DNA from: Marinoscillum furvescens DSM 4134
Lineage (GTDB): Bacteria > Bacteroidota > Bacteroidia > Cytophagales > Cyclobacteriaceae
NCBI RefSeq assembly: GCF_003386095.1
Contig: NZ_QREG01000001.1
Span: forward strand, 186,001 to 250,000
Direction of reading: 5' to 3'
DNA: 64,000 nt
The first letter of the stretch is position 1. Every line of letters starts with the position of its first letter. The notes under the pieces were generated by a model. That model had not been told where the DNA came from and ran no database searches. It saw only the letters and a program-made list of their open reading frames with translations. The position numbers and the translations under genes were made by a program. This document shows positions 5,722-13,929 of this stretch, piece after piece.

Positions 5722-8070
5722 ATGAATCCCCTTACTTTTTTTCGATTACTCCTGGTGCTGGACCTGATGCTTTATACCACCACACAGCTAAGTGCTCAAA
5801 ACACTCAGACCGTTCGTGGCAGACTCATCGACCAGGATGCACAAACACCACTTATAGGAGCCACCATTCAGGTGTTGGGCAGCTCACCAATTATTGGATC
5901 CAGCACAGACACTAACGGAGCCTTTAAACTTACCAACGTTCCATTGGGTCGAATCACCCTACTAGCCACATACCTCGGCTATGAGGATCGAGTCATTCCT
6001 AATGTGCTCGTAAGCAGTGGCAAAGAAGTGGTACTGGAAATCAGCCTGCTAGAATCGGTAGAAAACCTCGATGCAGTGGTAGTGGCCGCCACCCAAAAAT
6101 CTGAAGTACTCAATGAGATGGCCTTGATCAGCGCCCGTACGTTTTCGGTAGAAGAAACCAAGCGCTATGCCGGGGCACTCAGCGACCCTGCTCGAATGGT
6201 GTCGGGCTATGCAGGAGTGACTGGCAATGCCGAAGGTAACAATGACATTGTAGTCCGAGGCAACTCTCCAAGGGGTATTCTCTGGAGGCTGGAAGGTGTG
6301 GAAATCCCCAATCCAAACCACTTCGCCAATGAAGGAGCCACTGGCGGCCCCATCAATGCGCTCAACAGCAATATGCTCGACAACTCCGACTTTTTCTCAG
6401 GGGCCTTTGCCCCAGAGTACGGCAATGCACTCTCCGGAGTATTTGATATGCGCTTCAAAAAAGGCAACAACGAAACCCGTGAATATACCGCCGGTGCAAG
6501 CGTGTTCGGAATTGATTTTGCTGCAGAGGGCCCTTTTACCAAAGGCTACCGCGGGTCTTACATTGCCAATTACCGCTATTCATCTTTACAACTGATCGCA
6601 GACCTTGGCTTCCTCGAGTTTGGTGGTATCCCAAAGTATCAGGATGCTTCTTTTAACGTAGCCCTGCCTTTAGGCAAAAACGACTACCTCACCACCTTTG
6701 GGCTGGGCGGCATCAGCGAAATCGCCGTGGAAGAGGAAGAAGAAGATGGCACTCGTCAATACAAGGGAACCATGGGAGCAGATTTGGGCATACTGGGAGT
6801 TAGTCACACGCATTTTTTTGGCAATGATGCTTTTATTAAAAACACACTTTCCGTAAGTGCCACAGCACTCAGCACGGAAGATCACCTTCCGGATAACAAC
6901 AACCAGTTTCGATACATGGGAGCCTCCAAGATAAACAAAACCACCTACCGATTGGCCTCCACTTATAACCTAAAGCTCAATGCACGGCATAAACTAGAAA
7001 CAGGAACTATTGGCTCATTGCTGAGCTACAATGCTTTTGCGGAAGCATTCAATTTTGAAGAGGAAGCCATCCAAACCCAACTGGATGACGAGGGCAATAC
7101 CTACACGTTACAGGCTTTTGCCAGCTGGAAATATCGACCTTCCAGCACCTGGACCATCACCAGCGGCCTGCATACCTTGTACTATGGACTCAATGGATCT
7201 TATACCCTGGAGCCAAGAATAGGTGCTCGATGGGATGCTACTGACAGGCACCACTTCACCTTGGGCGCAGGCCTGCATAGCCGTCTGGAGAGTATCACCA
7301 GCTACCTGGCTAAGCGACCAACCAACAGTGGAACGGAAACCCCAAACAAGCATCTCAAACCAACCAAAGCGCTCCATCTGGTGGGTGGCTATGGCTTAGC
7401 TATCGGCCGAAATACTCACCTAAAAGCTGAGCTCTATTACCAACACCTCTATGATGTACCGGTGGTGGATGATCCCACTAGTCATTTCTCGCTATTGAAT
7501 AGCACAGAGAGTTTTGAAACACGCCAGCTAGTTAATGAGGGCACTGGACGCAATTTTGGGCTGGAGCTTACTCTGGAGCGGTATTTCGCAGAAGGCTTTT
7601 ACTACATGCTTACGGCTTCCGTATATGAGTCCTTTTACACGGCTAAAGATGGCGTGGAGCGAAACACCGCCTTTAATGGCAACTACGCCACCAATTTCCT
7701 GGCAGGAAAAGAAATGGCTTTCGGGAATCCCGACAAACGACGAACATTTTTCGTTAACACCAAAATCAGTTTACTTGGTGGAGCGCGCTACACTCCTATA
7801 GACCTGGAAGCCAGCAGAAACACGGGAGACGAAGTGCGTAATGAAGACAAACCCTGGTCTGAAAAAGGAGATGACATCTTTTTCATCAATCTCGCCATGG
7901 GAATTCGCAGAGACAAAAGAAATACTACCAGAGAGTTTAAAATTGACATTTCGAATGTCACCAATCATCAGGGAATTGTAAATGAGTATTACCAGCACGG
8001 CAGTCAGGAAATCATCCAGTCGCCGCAGCTACCTTTTCTACCCAACATCGCCTATATGATCAAATTTTAA
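5722..8070 (+). CDS. TonB-dependent outer-membrane receptor
   Basis: 782 residues. Signal peptide to about 26 (LSAQ), carboxypeptidase-regulatory-like domain about 30-115 (VRGRLIDQDAQTPLIGATIQ), plug about 130-240 (NDIVVRGNSPRGILWRLEGV), then a beta-barrel to the C-terminal IAYMIKF ending in an aromatic residue. It imports an unknown ligand using TonB energy. It lacks the N-terminal STN domain that would contact FecR; that domain is carried by the preceding gene. It starts 74 bp after that gene and is the likely transporter of the sigma-controlled cluster. The substrate cannot be told from sequence. Confidence 0.9.
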   Translation: MNPLTFFRLLLVLDLMLYTTTQLSAQNTQTVRGRLIDQDAQTPLIGATIQVLGSSPIIGSSTDTNGAFKLTNVPLGRITLLATYLGYEDRVIPNVLVSSGKEVVLEISLLESVENLDAVVVAATQKSEVLNEMALISARTFSVEETKRYAGALSDPARMVSGYAGVTGNAEGNNDIVVRGNSPRGILWRLEGVEIPNPNHFANEGATGGPINALNSNMLDNSDFFSGAFAPEYGNALSGVFDMRFKKGNNETREYTAGASVFGIDFAAEGPFTKGYRGSYIANYRYSSLQLIADLGFLEFGGIPKYQDASFNVALPLGKNDYLTTFGLGGISEIAVEEEEEDGTRQYKGTMGADLGILGVSHTHFFGNDAFIKNTLSVSATALSTEDHLPDNNNQFRYMGASKINKTTYRLASTYNLKLNARHKLETGTIGSLLSYNAFAEAFNFEEEAIQTQLDDEGNTYTLQAFASWKYRPSSTWTITSGLHTLYYGLNGSYTLEPRIGARWDATDRHHFTLGAGLHSRLESITSYLAKRPTNSGTETPNKHLKPTKALHLVGGYGLAIGRNTHLKAELYYQHLYDVPVVDDPTSHFSLLNSTESFETRQLVNEGTGRNFGLELTLERYFAEGFYYMLTASVYESFYTAKDGVERNTAFNGNYATNFLAGKEMAFGNPDKRRTFFVNTKISLLGGARYTPIDLEASRNTGDEVRNEDKPWSEKGDDIFFINLAMGIRRDKRNTTREFKIDISNVTNHQGIVNEYYQHGSQEIIQSPQLPFLPNIAYMIKF

Positions 8071-8073
8071 TAG

Positions 8074-8649
8074 CTACTGCAAGGTGACCTGCCACGTCAA
8101 ATCAAGATCTGTGAAGCCTTCATCGCTGGTGGAGGTTTCACTTTTTAGATTGGGCTGATTTTGAAGTTTGATACGAAACGATCCTATTGCTCCAGCCTCA
8201 CCCGTCACCCAGGCAGTAATCAGCCCCAAAGGCAATCCATTTTCATCGCGATCCAAATAGTTGACCTGCGCTCCCCGGTCGTCCATATTGCCCGTTCCTT
8301 CTGGACTTGCAAAAAGCTGGTCATCAAAAGCATAAAACAGCATATGTTCAGTAGCTGCAGCTTCCACCAACTCAGCCACATCTTCATCGGTCAATTCATT
8401 TTCCAGCTTGATAAACAAATCGTAGGCAGTGCCTGACTTGAGCCCAAACGCTGAGGCCTGCACCGGCAATGGCCCTGCCCCATCTGGGTCTTCTGCTGAA
8501 ACAGTGATCGGTGCACCGCCAGATTTATCACTAAATATGAGCTGCACCCGCGTAATCTGCTTGGGCTCATAGACATCTGGAGTCTCATCCTCTTTGCAGG
8601 CCATAAGGCCCGACATGATCAGTAAAGCAATAAAAAAGGGCAATCTCAT
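8074..8649 (-). CDS. Hypothetical lipoprotein next to TonB receptor
   Basis: 191 residues from the ATG at 8649, which gives a lipoprotein signal MRLPFFIALLIMSGLMAC; a start 18 bases upstream would put six residues before it. After the acylated Cys comes an acidic stretch (KEDETPD), then a beta-rich domain rich in Asp and Gly (GTGNMDDRGAQVNYLDRDEN). It is convergent with the TonB receptor gene, only 3 bp apart. Similar short lipoproteins often accompany TonB receptors, but I do not recognise the family; it may bind ligand at the cell surface. Confidence 0.65.
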   Translation of the reverse strand: MRLPFFIALLIMSGLMACKEDETPDVYEPKQITRVQLIFSDKSGGAPITVSAEDPDGAGPLPVQASAFGLKSGTAYDLFIKLENELTDEDVAELVEAAATEHMLFYAFDDQLFASPEGTGNMDDRGAQVNYLDRDENGLPLGLITAWVTGEAGAIGSFRIKLQNQPNLKSETSTSDEGFTDLDLTWQVTLQ

Positions 8650-8706
8650 ACTTATCGTTTTACACAATAATAGAGCATTGCCCTTAATGTCTTACAATAG
8701 CGCTCT

Positions 8707-9978
8707 TTATTTTGGAGCTCCTATTTTGTGTCCTTTCACAGCAAAAAACAAGATAAACGCATAACAGGGTAATAAAATAACGTAAGCACTACGCCCGTCT
8801 ATAGCATCAGCCAAAGCGCCATAGGCCAGCGGCAACAACGCCCCTCCTGAAATCGCCATCACCAGCATAGCAGAGCCTGTTTTCGTAAACCTTCCCAGTT
8901 TATGGATGGAAAGTGGGAAAATCGCCGGCCACATGAGCGAGTTGGCGAGACCGAGTAGCGCAATAAAGCCGACCGATACAAATCCATCAGTCACCAGGGC
9001 ACATACCGAAAAGATCAAACCAAGAATGGCAAAAATACTCAACGCCTTGGCCTGCGAAATGTATTTAGGAATAGTGAAAATCCCGATCACATAACCCAGC
9101 AGCATACACGCCAGTGTAGCCTGTGTAAAATATCGGGCCGTAGACAAGCTGATGCCCAACGATTTACCATAGCTAATGATGGTATCTCCAGCAATCACCT
9201 CCGCTCCCACATATAGAAAGAGCGCCACCACACCCAAGAGCAAATAAGGGAACTGAAAAACGCTGGTACGCTGTGCGGCAACATCTGACTCATTGCCAGC
9301 GGCAGCATCTTCTCCACTATCGTCGATCTCAGGCAGAGGAGACTTAAAAATCGCTGCAGCCAAAAGCACCAATACCCCAGCGATGATATAGTAAGGCATG
9401 ATCACGCGGGAGGCCAGTTCATCCAAGGCAGCAGCTTTCTCCTCCAGACTCATGATTTCAAGAGACGCTTCCAGGGCATCCACATCACTCAGTGTGATGT
9501 ACCCAAAAATCAATCCCGCCAGTATTCCCGCCACTTTATTGGAGATACCCATGATACTGATCCGCTGAGCTGCACTCTCTGCTGGCCCAATGATCGACAC
9601 GTAGGGGTTCACGGCAGTCTGCAGTAAAGCCAGCCCGGTACCGATGATGAAGAGCCCCACCAAAAACAGATCAAAACTCCTCACCTGCGCCGCAGGCACA
9701 AAGATGATCGCACCCACGGCCATTACAAGCAGCGAAAGCGACATCCCCTTTTTATAACCTACCTTATTGAGCACATAAGAAGAAGGCAGCGCCATCAGCG
9801 TGTAAGCAATGAAAAATGCGGTCGCCACCAGATAGGATTGCACCTCCGTTTCCAGTTCACAGGCTATTTTCAGATAAGGGATGAGCGTACCGTTTACCCA
9901 GGTAGCAAACCCAATGGTAAAAAACAACATGCCGATGATCAGCATGGACATTACATAATTACTTTTTTGTTGGTTCAT
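8707..9978 (-). CDS. MFS sugar transporter, FucP/NagP-like
   Basis: About 423 residues from ATG 9978 (MNQQKSNYVMSMLIIGMLFF), chosen because family members start shortly before the first membrane span; a start at 10026 would add 16 residues. Twelve predicted membrane segments, with FATWVNGTLIPYLKI and the YILAGLI-like middle helices typical of the fucose/glucose/N-acetylglucosamine proton-symporter family. It is divergent from a NagB-type gene and shares with it two palindromic operators, which points to uptake of N-acetylglucosamine or a related amino sugar (inference). FucP-family proteins work as H+ symporters in the inner membrane. Confidence 0.8.
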   Translation of the reverse strand: MNQQKSNYVMSMLIIGMLFFTIGFATWVNGTLIPYLKIACELETEVQSYLVATAFFIAYTLMALPSSYVLNKVGYKKGMSLSLLVMAVGAIIFVPAAQVRSFDLFLVGLFIIGTGLALLQTAVNPYVSIIGPAESAAQRISIMGISNKVAGILAGLIFGYITLSDVDALEASLEIMSLEEKAAALDELASRVIMPYYIIAGVLVLLAAAIFKSPLPEIDDSGEDAAAGNESDVAAQRTSVFQFPYLLLGVVALFLYVGAEVIAGDTIISYGKSLGISLSTARYFTQATLACMLLGYVIGIFTIPKYISQAKALSIFAILGLIFSVCALVTDGFVSVGFIALLGLANSLMWPAIFPLSIHKLGRFTKTGSAMLVMAISGGALLPLAYGALADAIDGRSAYVILLPCYAFILFFAVKGHKIGAPK

Positions 9979-10063
9979 AGAGCATTTGGTTAAACCGATG
10001 TAAAAAAAGGCAATTTGCCGAAGCAAGCCTATGATTTTTAGTGTTTCTACCGACTAATATATA

Positions 10064-10071
10064 CAAAGATG
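10064..10071 (-). promoter_or_regulatory. Probable -7 element for the transporter gene
   Basis: On the minus strand CATCTTTG differs from TAnnTTTG only at its first base. It abuts the operator at 10073-10086, so a repressor bound there would block the promoter. Transcription would begin near 10057, giving a leader of about 80 bases before ATG 9978. Confidence 0.35.
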
Positions 10072-10072
10072 T

Positions 10073-10086
10073 TGTGTGCGCACACA
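10073..10086. promoter_or_regulatory. Operator 1, perfect palindrome
   Basis: TGTGTGCGCACACA, a perfect 14-bp palindrome with a central CG, typical of LacI-type operators. An identical copy lies 31 bp away (centre to centre), three helical turns, so both face the same side of the DNA. It lies between the divergent transporter and nagB-like genes. Confidence 0.75.
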
Positions 10087-10103
10087 TCTTTTAATTTTTT
10101 AAG

Positions 10104-10117
10104 TGTGTGCGCACACA
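10104..10117. promoter_or_regulatory. Operator 2, identical palindrome
   Basis: Second exact copy of TGTGTGCGCACACA. It lies about 20 bp upstream of the putative -7 element at 10136-10143, covering the -33 area of the promoter for the nagB-like gene. No regulator gene is present nearby in this window. Confidence 0.75.
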
Positions 10118-10135
10118 TTATTTATTCATTTTTAT

Positions 10136-10143
10136 TACTTTTG
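10136..10143 (+). promoter_or_regulatory. -7 element for nagB-like gene
   Basis: TACTTTTG matches TAnnTTTG exactly, 52 bp before ATG 10196. A good TTG is not seen at the usual distance upstream, where operator 2 lies, so an activator or a weak -33 region is possible. Confidence 0.45.
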
Positions 10144-10195
10144 ATCCGTGAGAAGGAAAATTCTCGTTTGATTTAGCAACAGACATCTAAGATAT

Positions 10196-12118
10196 ATGAC
10201 CACAGAAATCATCAATTATCCAGAAAAGCACCTTGAAAAACTCCCGGTTTCGATCTTTCCGAGTGAGGATTTTGGGAGCAAAAAGGTGGCTAAAGAAATT
10301 GCAAAGGTGATCACCGAAAAGCAGCAAAAAGGTGAAAATGCTGTTTTGGGATTGGCTACAGGCTCTTCTCCCATTTTGGTGTACAAGGAACTAATCCGAA
10401 TGCACAAAGAAGAAGGACTTAGCTTTCAGAATGTCATCACTTTCAACCTGGATGAGTACTATCCCATGCAGCCAGATGCTCTTCAGAGCTATGTCTACTT
10501 CATGGACGAAAACCTTTTCAACCACATAGACATCAAGCGTGAAAACATCCACATTCCAGATGGTACGCTCGCTGAAAACGAAGTAATGCCTTTCTGTGCT
10601 GCTTACGAGCAAAAGATCATCGATGCAGGTGGATTAGATATTCAGCTACTGGGCATCGGTCGTACGGGTCACATCGGTTTCAACGAACCTGGCTCTACCC
10701 TCCACTCCACCACCCGAATGGTGAAGCTGGACCCGCTGACCATCTCAGATGCAGCCAAGGACTTTATCAAGGAAGAATACGTACCACAGCGCGCTATCAC
10801 AATGGGTGTAGGTACCATTATGAAAGCACGCAAGATCATCCTGATCGCCTGGGGACAAGGCAAAGCACCTATCGTTCAGAAAATGGTGGAAGAAAAAATC
10901 AGTGAAGACGTACCCGCTACGTTCCTCCAGCAGCATGCCAACGTAAAAGTCATCATTGATGAAGCAGCAGCTGGAAATCTGGCACGCTACAAGACTCCAT
11001 GGCTCACAGGGATGGTCAACTGGGACGACAAAATGAAGCGTCGTGCAGTCACCTGGCTGAGTCTAAAGCTGGGCAAACCCATCTTGAAGCTTACCGATGA
11101 TGATTACAAAGACTCAGGCCTGATGGACTTGTTGGTTCAAGCGGGAAGTGCTTATGAGCTTAATATTAAAATCTTCAACGCCATCCAAAAAACCATTACA
11201 GGTTGGCCAGGTGGTAAGCCCAACTCTGACGACAAGGACCGACCAGAGCGCGCTCAGCCAGCTACGAAGCGCTCTATCGTATTTAGCCCACATCCAGATG
11301 ATGACGTAATTTCCATGGGAGGCACACTCCTAAGACTCGTAGAGCAAAACCATGATGTACATGTGGCCTACCAAACATCAGGAAATATCGCTGTATTTGA
11401 TGATGATGCTTACCGTTTTGGAGGATTTGCCAAAGATTTGCTAGAGCACCTCGGCATTGACTCTGACTTTAGTGAGAAATACGCAGAACTCAAGTCATTT
11501 CTTGAAAGCAAGAAGCTTGGAGAGCAGGACACTCCTTTAGTAAAAGTAATCAAAGGGCTCATCCGAAAAGGAGAAGCTGAAGCAGGGTGCCGTTACTGTG
11601 GAGTGAAGGATGACAACATGCACTTCCTCAACCTGCCATTCTACGAAACCGGTCAGGTAAAGAAAAAGCCTATTGGTGAAGATGACATTCAAATCATCAT
11701 TGATTTGCTCCAAAAAGTAAAACCTCACCAGATATTCGCCGCTGGCGATTTGCAAGACCCACATGGTACACATGCCGTATGTCTGGACGCCATCTTCAAA
11801 GCCCTGGAAAGACTGAAAGAGCAAGGTGAAGAGTGGCTCAAAGACTGCTATGTATGGCTTTACAGAGGTGCATGGCAAGAGTGGGATATCGAAGACATAG
11901 AAATGGCAATTCCAATTAGCCCGGAAGAGCTGATGCGCAAGCGAAAGGCCATCTTCAAACACCAGTCCCAAAAGGACTCCCCTGTATTTCCAGGATCGGA
12001 CAAGCGTGAGTTTTGGCAAAGAGCGGAAGACCGCAACCGAACCACAGCGCAACTTTACGATCAGCTCGGACTTACAGAATACGAAGCGATGGAGGCATTT
12101 GTCCGCTATCACTTCTAA
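10196..12118 (+). CDS. nagB: NagB-type glucosamine-6-phosphate deaminase fused to PIG-L deacetylase domain
   Basis: 640 residues. The N-terminal half (about 20-280) is a glucosamine-6-phosphate deaminase/isomerase: GLATGSSP phosphate loop, FNLDEYY with catalytic-base Asp86, and GIGRTGHIGFNEP with His159 and Glu164. The C-terminal part (from about 360) is a PIG-L/LmbE deacetylase with the metal motif SPHPDDD and later GDLQDPHGTH. NagB converts glucosamine-6-phosphate to fructose-6-phosphate and ammonia; PIG-L enzymes remove acetyl groups from GlcNAc compounds, so the fusion might act on N-acetylated sugars. In this long Bacteroidota form the position of E. coli Asp141 is Thr157. Paired with the divergent transporter under common operators. 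Substrate order is inferred. Confidence 0.82.
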   Translation: MTTEIINYPEKHLEKLPVSIFPSEDFGSKKVAKEIAKVITEKQQKGENAVLGLATGSSPILVYKELIRMHKEEGLSFQNVITFNLDEYYPMQPDALQSYVYFMDENLFNHIDIKRENIHIPDGTLAENEVMPFCAAYEQKIIDAGGLDIQLLGIGRTGHIGFNEPGSTLHSTTRMVKLDPLTISDAAKDFIKEEYVPQRAITMGVGTIMKARKIILIAWGQGKAPIVQKMVEEKISEDVPATFLQQHANVKVIIDEAAAGNLARYKTPWLTGMVNWDDKMKRRAVTWLSLKLGKPILKLTDDDYKDSGLMDLLVQAGSAYELNIKIFNAIQKTITGWPGGKPNSDDKDRPERAQPATKRSIVFSPHPDDDVISMGGTLLRLVEQNHDVHVAYQTSGNIAVFDDDAYRFGGFAKDLLEHLGIDSDFSEKYAELKSFLESKKLGEQDTPLVKVIKGLIRKGEAEAGCRYCGVKDDNMHFLNLPFYETGQVKKKPIGEDDIQIIIDLLQKVKPHQIFAAGDLQDPHGTHAVCLDAIFKALERLKEQGEEWLKDCYVWLYRGAWQEWDIEDIEMAIPISPEELMRKRKAIFKHQSQKDSPVFPGSDKREFWQRAEDRNRTTAQLYDQLGLTEYEAMEAFVRYHF

Positions 12119-12157
12119 TCGACGCAGGCTTCACAAGCAAAGTTGTTCATAAGTTGA

Positions 12158-12188
12158 AAAGGCCACCGGACGGGTGGTCTTTTTTTTA
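12158..12188 (+). terminator. Rho-independent terminator after nagB-like gene
   Basis: GGCCACC/GGGTGGTC stem with a short GGAC loop region, followed by eight T residues. Confidence 0.8.
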
Positions 12189-12203
12189 TGCATCAGGATT
12201 CGA

Positions 12204-13328
12204 TTAGGATTTCTTAGCCAGCAGATTGCCTATTTGTCGGGCCGTGCGTGAAAGGTTATCAGCAGTGGCCGCATAGGCATCAAAATGGCTCACCGGAGCG
12301 TGCACCACTGGAAATATAGCATCAAAACCCTCCAGCTCCGTGAGGTCCTTTGAGACACCTCCAGCCATTCCGATTACTACCTTTCCGGCTTCCTTTGCCA
12401 ACCCGGCCACCATCCCTGGCCCCTTACCAAAAGCTGTCTGCTCATCCATATGTCCCTCCGCCGTGATTACTATATCGGCATCCGCCAGCAACTCACGAAA
12501 CCCAGACCATTTCAGCACTTGCTCAGCCCCGTTTATCAGCTCAGCCCTTAGCACCCCATGAAGTACACCAGCCACTCCACCTGCAGCGCCAGCTCCAGAA
12601 AGGTCGTGAATATGCACTCCATTGTGCTTTTCGATCACATCAGCCAGGTGATGCAAACCCGCATCCAGCACTTCAATATCTTCTGGTTTTGCCCCTTTTT
12701 GCGGACCAAATACTGCTGCAGCTCCCTTTTCCCCGATTAATGGGTTGGTCACATCCGAAAGCACGTAGAGAGCTACTCCCTCCAGCAAATCAGCTGCTTC
12801 ACGCATATCTAATCGATGAATCCGACCAAAATCAGAAGGCACCGGCTGCTGGATACTCCCCAGTTCATGATAGAAGACAACTCCCAATGCATCCAGGATA
12901 CCGAGCGCTCCATCTACAGTAGCACTACCTCCTACAGTCAGGTAAATCTTGCGAGCGCCTTTGTCAATAGCATCTGCTATCAGTTGCCCGGTCCCCAAGG
13001 TAGTTGCAGCCCATGGATCGAGCTCATTTTCATCAAGCAAGTGCAATCCCGAAGCCTCGGCAAGCTCAATCAAAGCCATATCACCCTTCACTCCATATGA
13101 AGCCTGCACGTGCTTACCAAGAGGACCATTTACCTCGAGCGTTCGCAGCTGCAACCCAAGGTATTCTGCTACCACCTTCAGTGTACCATCACCGCCATCC
13201 GCTATAGCTAATGTTGTGCAGGTGCAACTCAGCCTACTTTGCTCCAGGCCAGCCGCGATAGCTTTAGCCACAGCCTCGGCAGATAGTGAGGACTTGAATG
13301 CATTCGGACAGATGAGGACGTTTGGCAT
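12204..13328 (-). CDS. Glycerate 2-kinase (GarK/GlxK family)
   Basis: 374 residues, close to the family's usual ~380. It begins MPNVLICPNAFKSSLSAEAV and carries the family motifs ADGGDGTL, PLG, ATTLGTGQLI and VGGSATVDGALG(I)L, which build the ATP and glycerate sites. It phosphorylates D-glycerate to 2-phosphoglycerate (the usual product of this family), linking glyoxylate or serine breakdown to glycolysis. It ends convergent with the nagB-like gene and lies 9 bp downstream of the SixA-like phosphatase on the same strand, so these two probably share a transcript. No pathway partner genes are adjacent. Confidence 0.9.
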   Translation of the reverse strand: MPNVLICPNAFKSSLSAEAVAKAIAAGLEQSRLSCTCTTLAIADGGDGTLKVVAEYLGLQLRTLEVNGPLGKHVQASYGVKGDMALIELAEASGLHLLDENELDPWAATTLGTGQLIADAIDKGARKIYLTVGGSATVDGALGILDALGVVFYHELGSIQQPVPSDFGRIHRLDMREAADLLEGVALYVLSDVTNPLIGEKGAAAVFGPQKGAKPEDIEVLDAGLHHLADVIEKHNGVHIHDLSGAGAAGGVAGVLHGVLRAELINGAEQVLKWSGFRELLADADIVITAEGHMDEQTAFGKGPGMVAGLAKEAGKVVIGMAGGVSKDLTELEGFDAIFPVVHAPVSHFDAYAATADNLSRTARQIGNLLAKKS

Positions 13329-13337
13329 CCCTGAAAT

Positions 13338-13808
13338 TTAAAGTGTCTTTTTCACTCCTAAACCCTGAGACACCTCTTTCCATGAAAGGTCTTCGAATTC
13401 AATCTTTACCAATTCACCTGGAGTCATATCACCAAAATTGGATTCGGTGAGGTAATCATACAGGTAAGAAACTCCCGGATTGTGACCGATAATTAGTACG
13501 GTTTGATGCGCATCATCACAGCCCACGACAATTTCAAAAAGTGTTTTCACAGAGGCTTCATAAATATCCTCCCTGTACTCTACTGGCCTGCTGTACCCAA
13601 TTTGTTCAGTAATGACTTTAGCAGTTTCTCGAGTTCGTTTAGCAGTGCTGCAAAAAATTTTGTCCGGGTCAAACCCTTTGGTTTTCATATAGGCGCCCAA
13701 TTCGGTCAGCTGAGCGATACCTGTAGAGATAAGGGGGCGGTCGATATCCGCCATGTCAAAACCGTGAGCGGCACGACCGTGCCGAAGCAAATAAAGATTC
13801 CTAACCAT
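13338..13808 (-). CDS. SixA-like histidine phosphatase
   Basis: 156 residues with the phosphoglycerate-mutase-type motif LYLLRHGRA (catalytic His of RHG near residue 10), STAKRTRETA and IIGHNPG with the second catalytic His. The short length and HNPGVS block are typical of SixA phosphohistidine phosphatases, which remove phosphate from His-containing phosphotransfer domains. A more general small-molecule phosphatase is possible. It is divergent from topA and upstream of glycerate kinase. Confidence 0.83.
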   Translation of the reverse strand: MVRNLYLLRHGRAAHGFDMADIDRPLISTGIAQLTELGAYMKTKGFDPDKIFCSTAKRTRETAKVITEQIGYSRPVEYREDIYEASVKTLFEIVVGCDDAHQTVLIIGHNPGVSYLYDYLTESNFGDMTPGELVKIEFEDLSWKEVSQGLGVKKTL

Positions 13809-13929
13809 TTCGCTGCATTTGGGTTACGCCATTACCAAGTTTCTAAGTTACCGATTGGTGGATCACCCTCCAACTTTTAGTTAATTAATAAAATTTGAGA
13901 GATATTTACCGCCTCAAAAAAATCACAGC

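Noticed and set aside
5694-5915. Plus-strand frame overlapping the TonB receptor start
   Set aside because: Shadow of the receptor gene in another frame.
10021-10195. Riboswitch between transporter and nagB-like genes
   Set aside because: The structure is explained by two short operator palindromes; no aptamer-like pairing or conserved riboswitch motif was seen.
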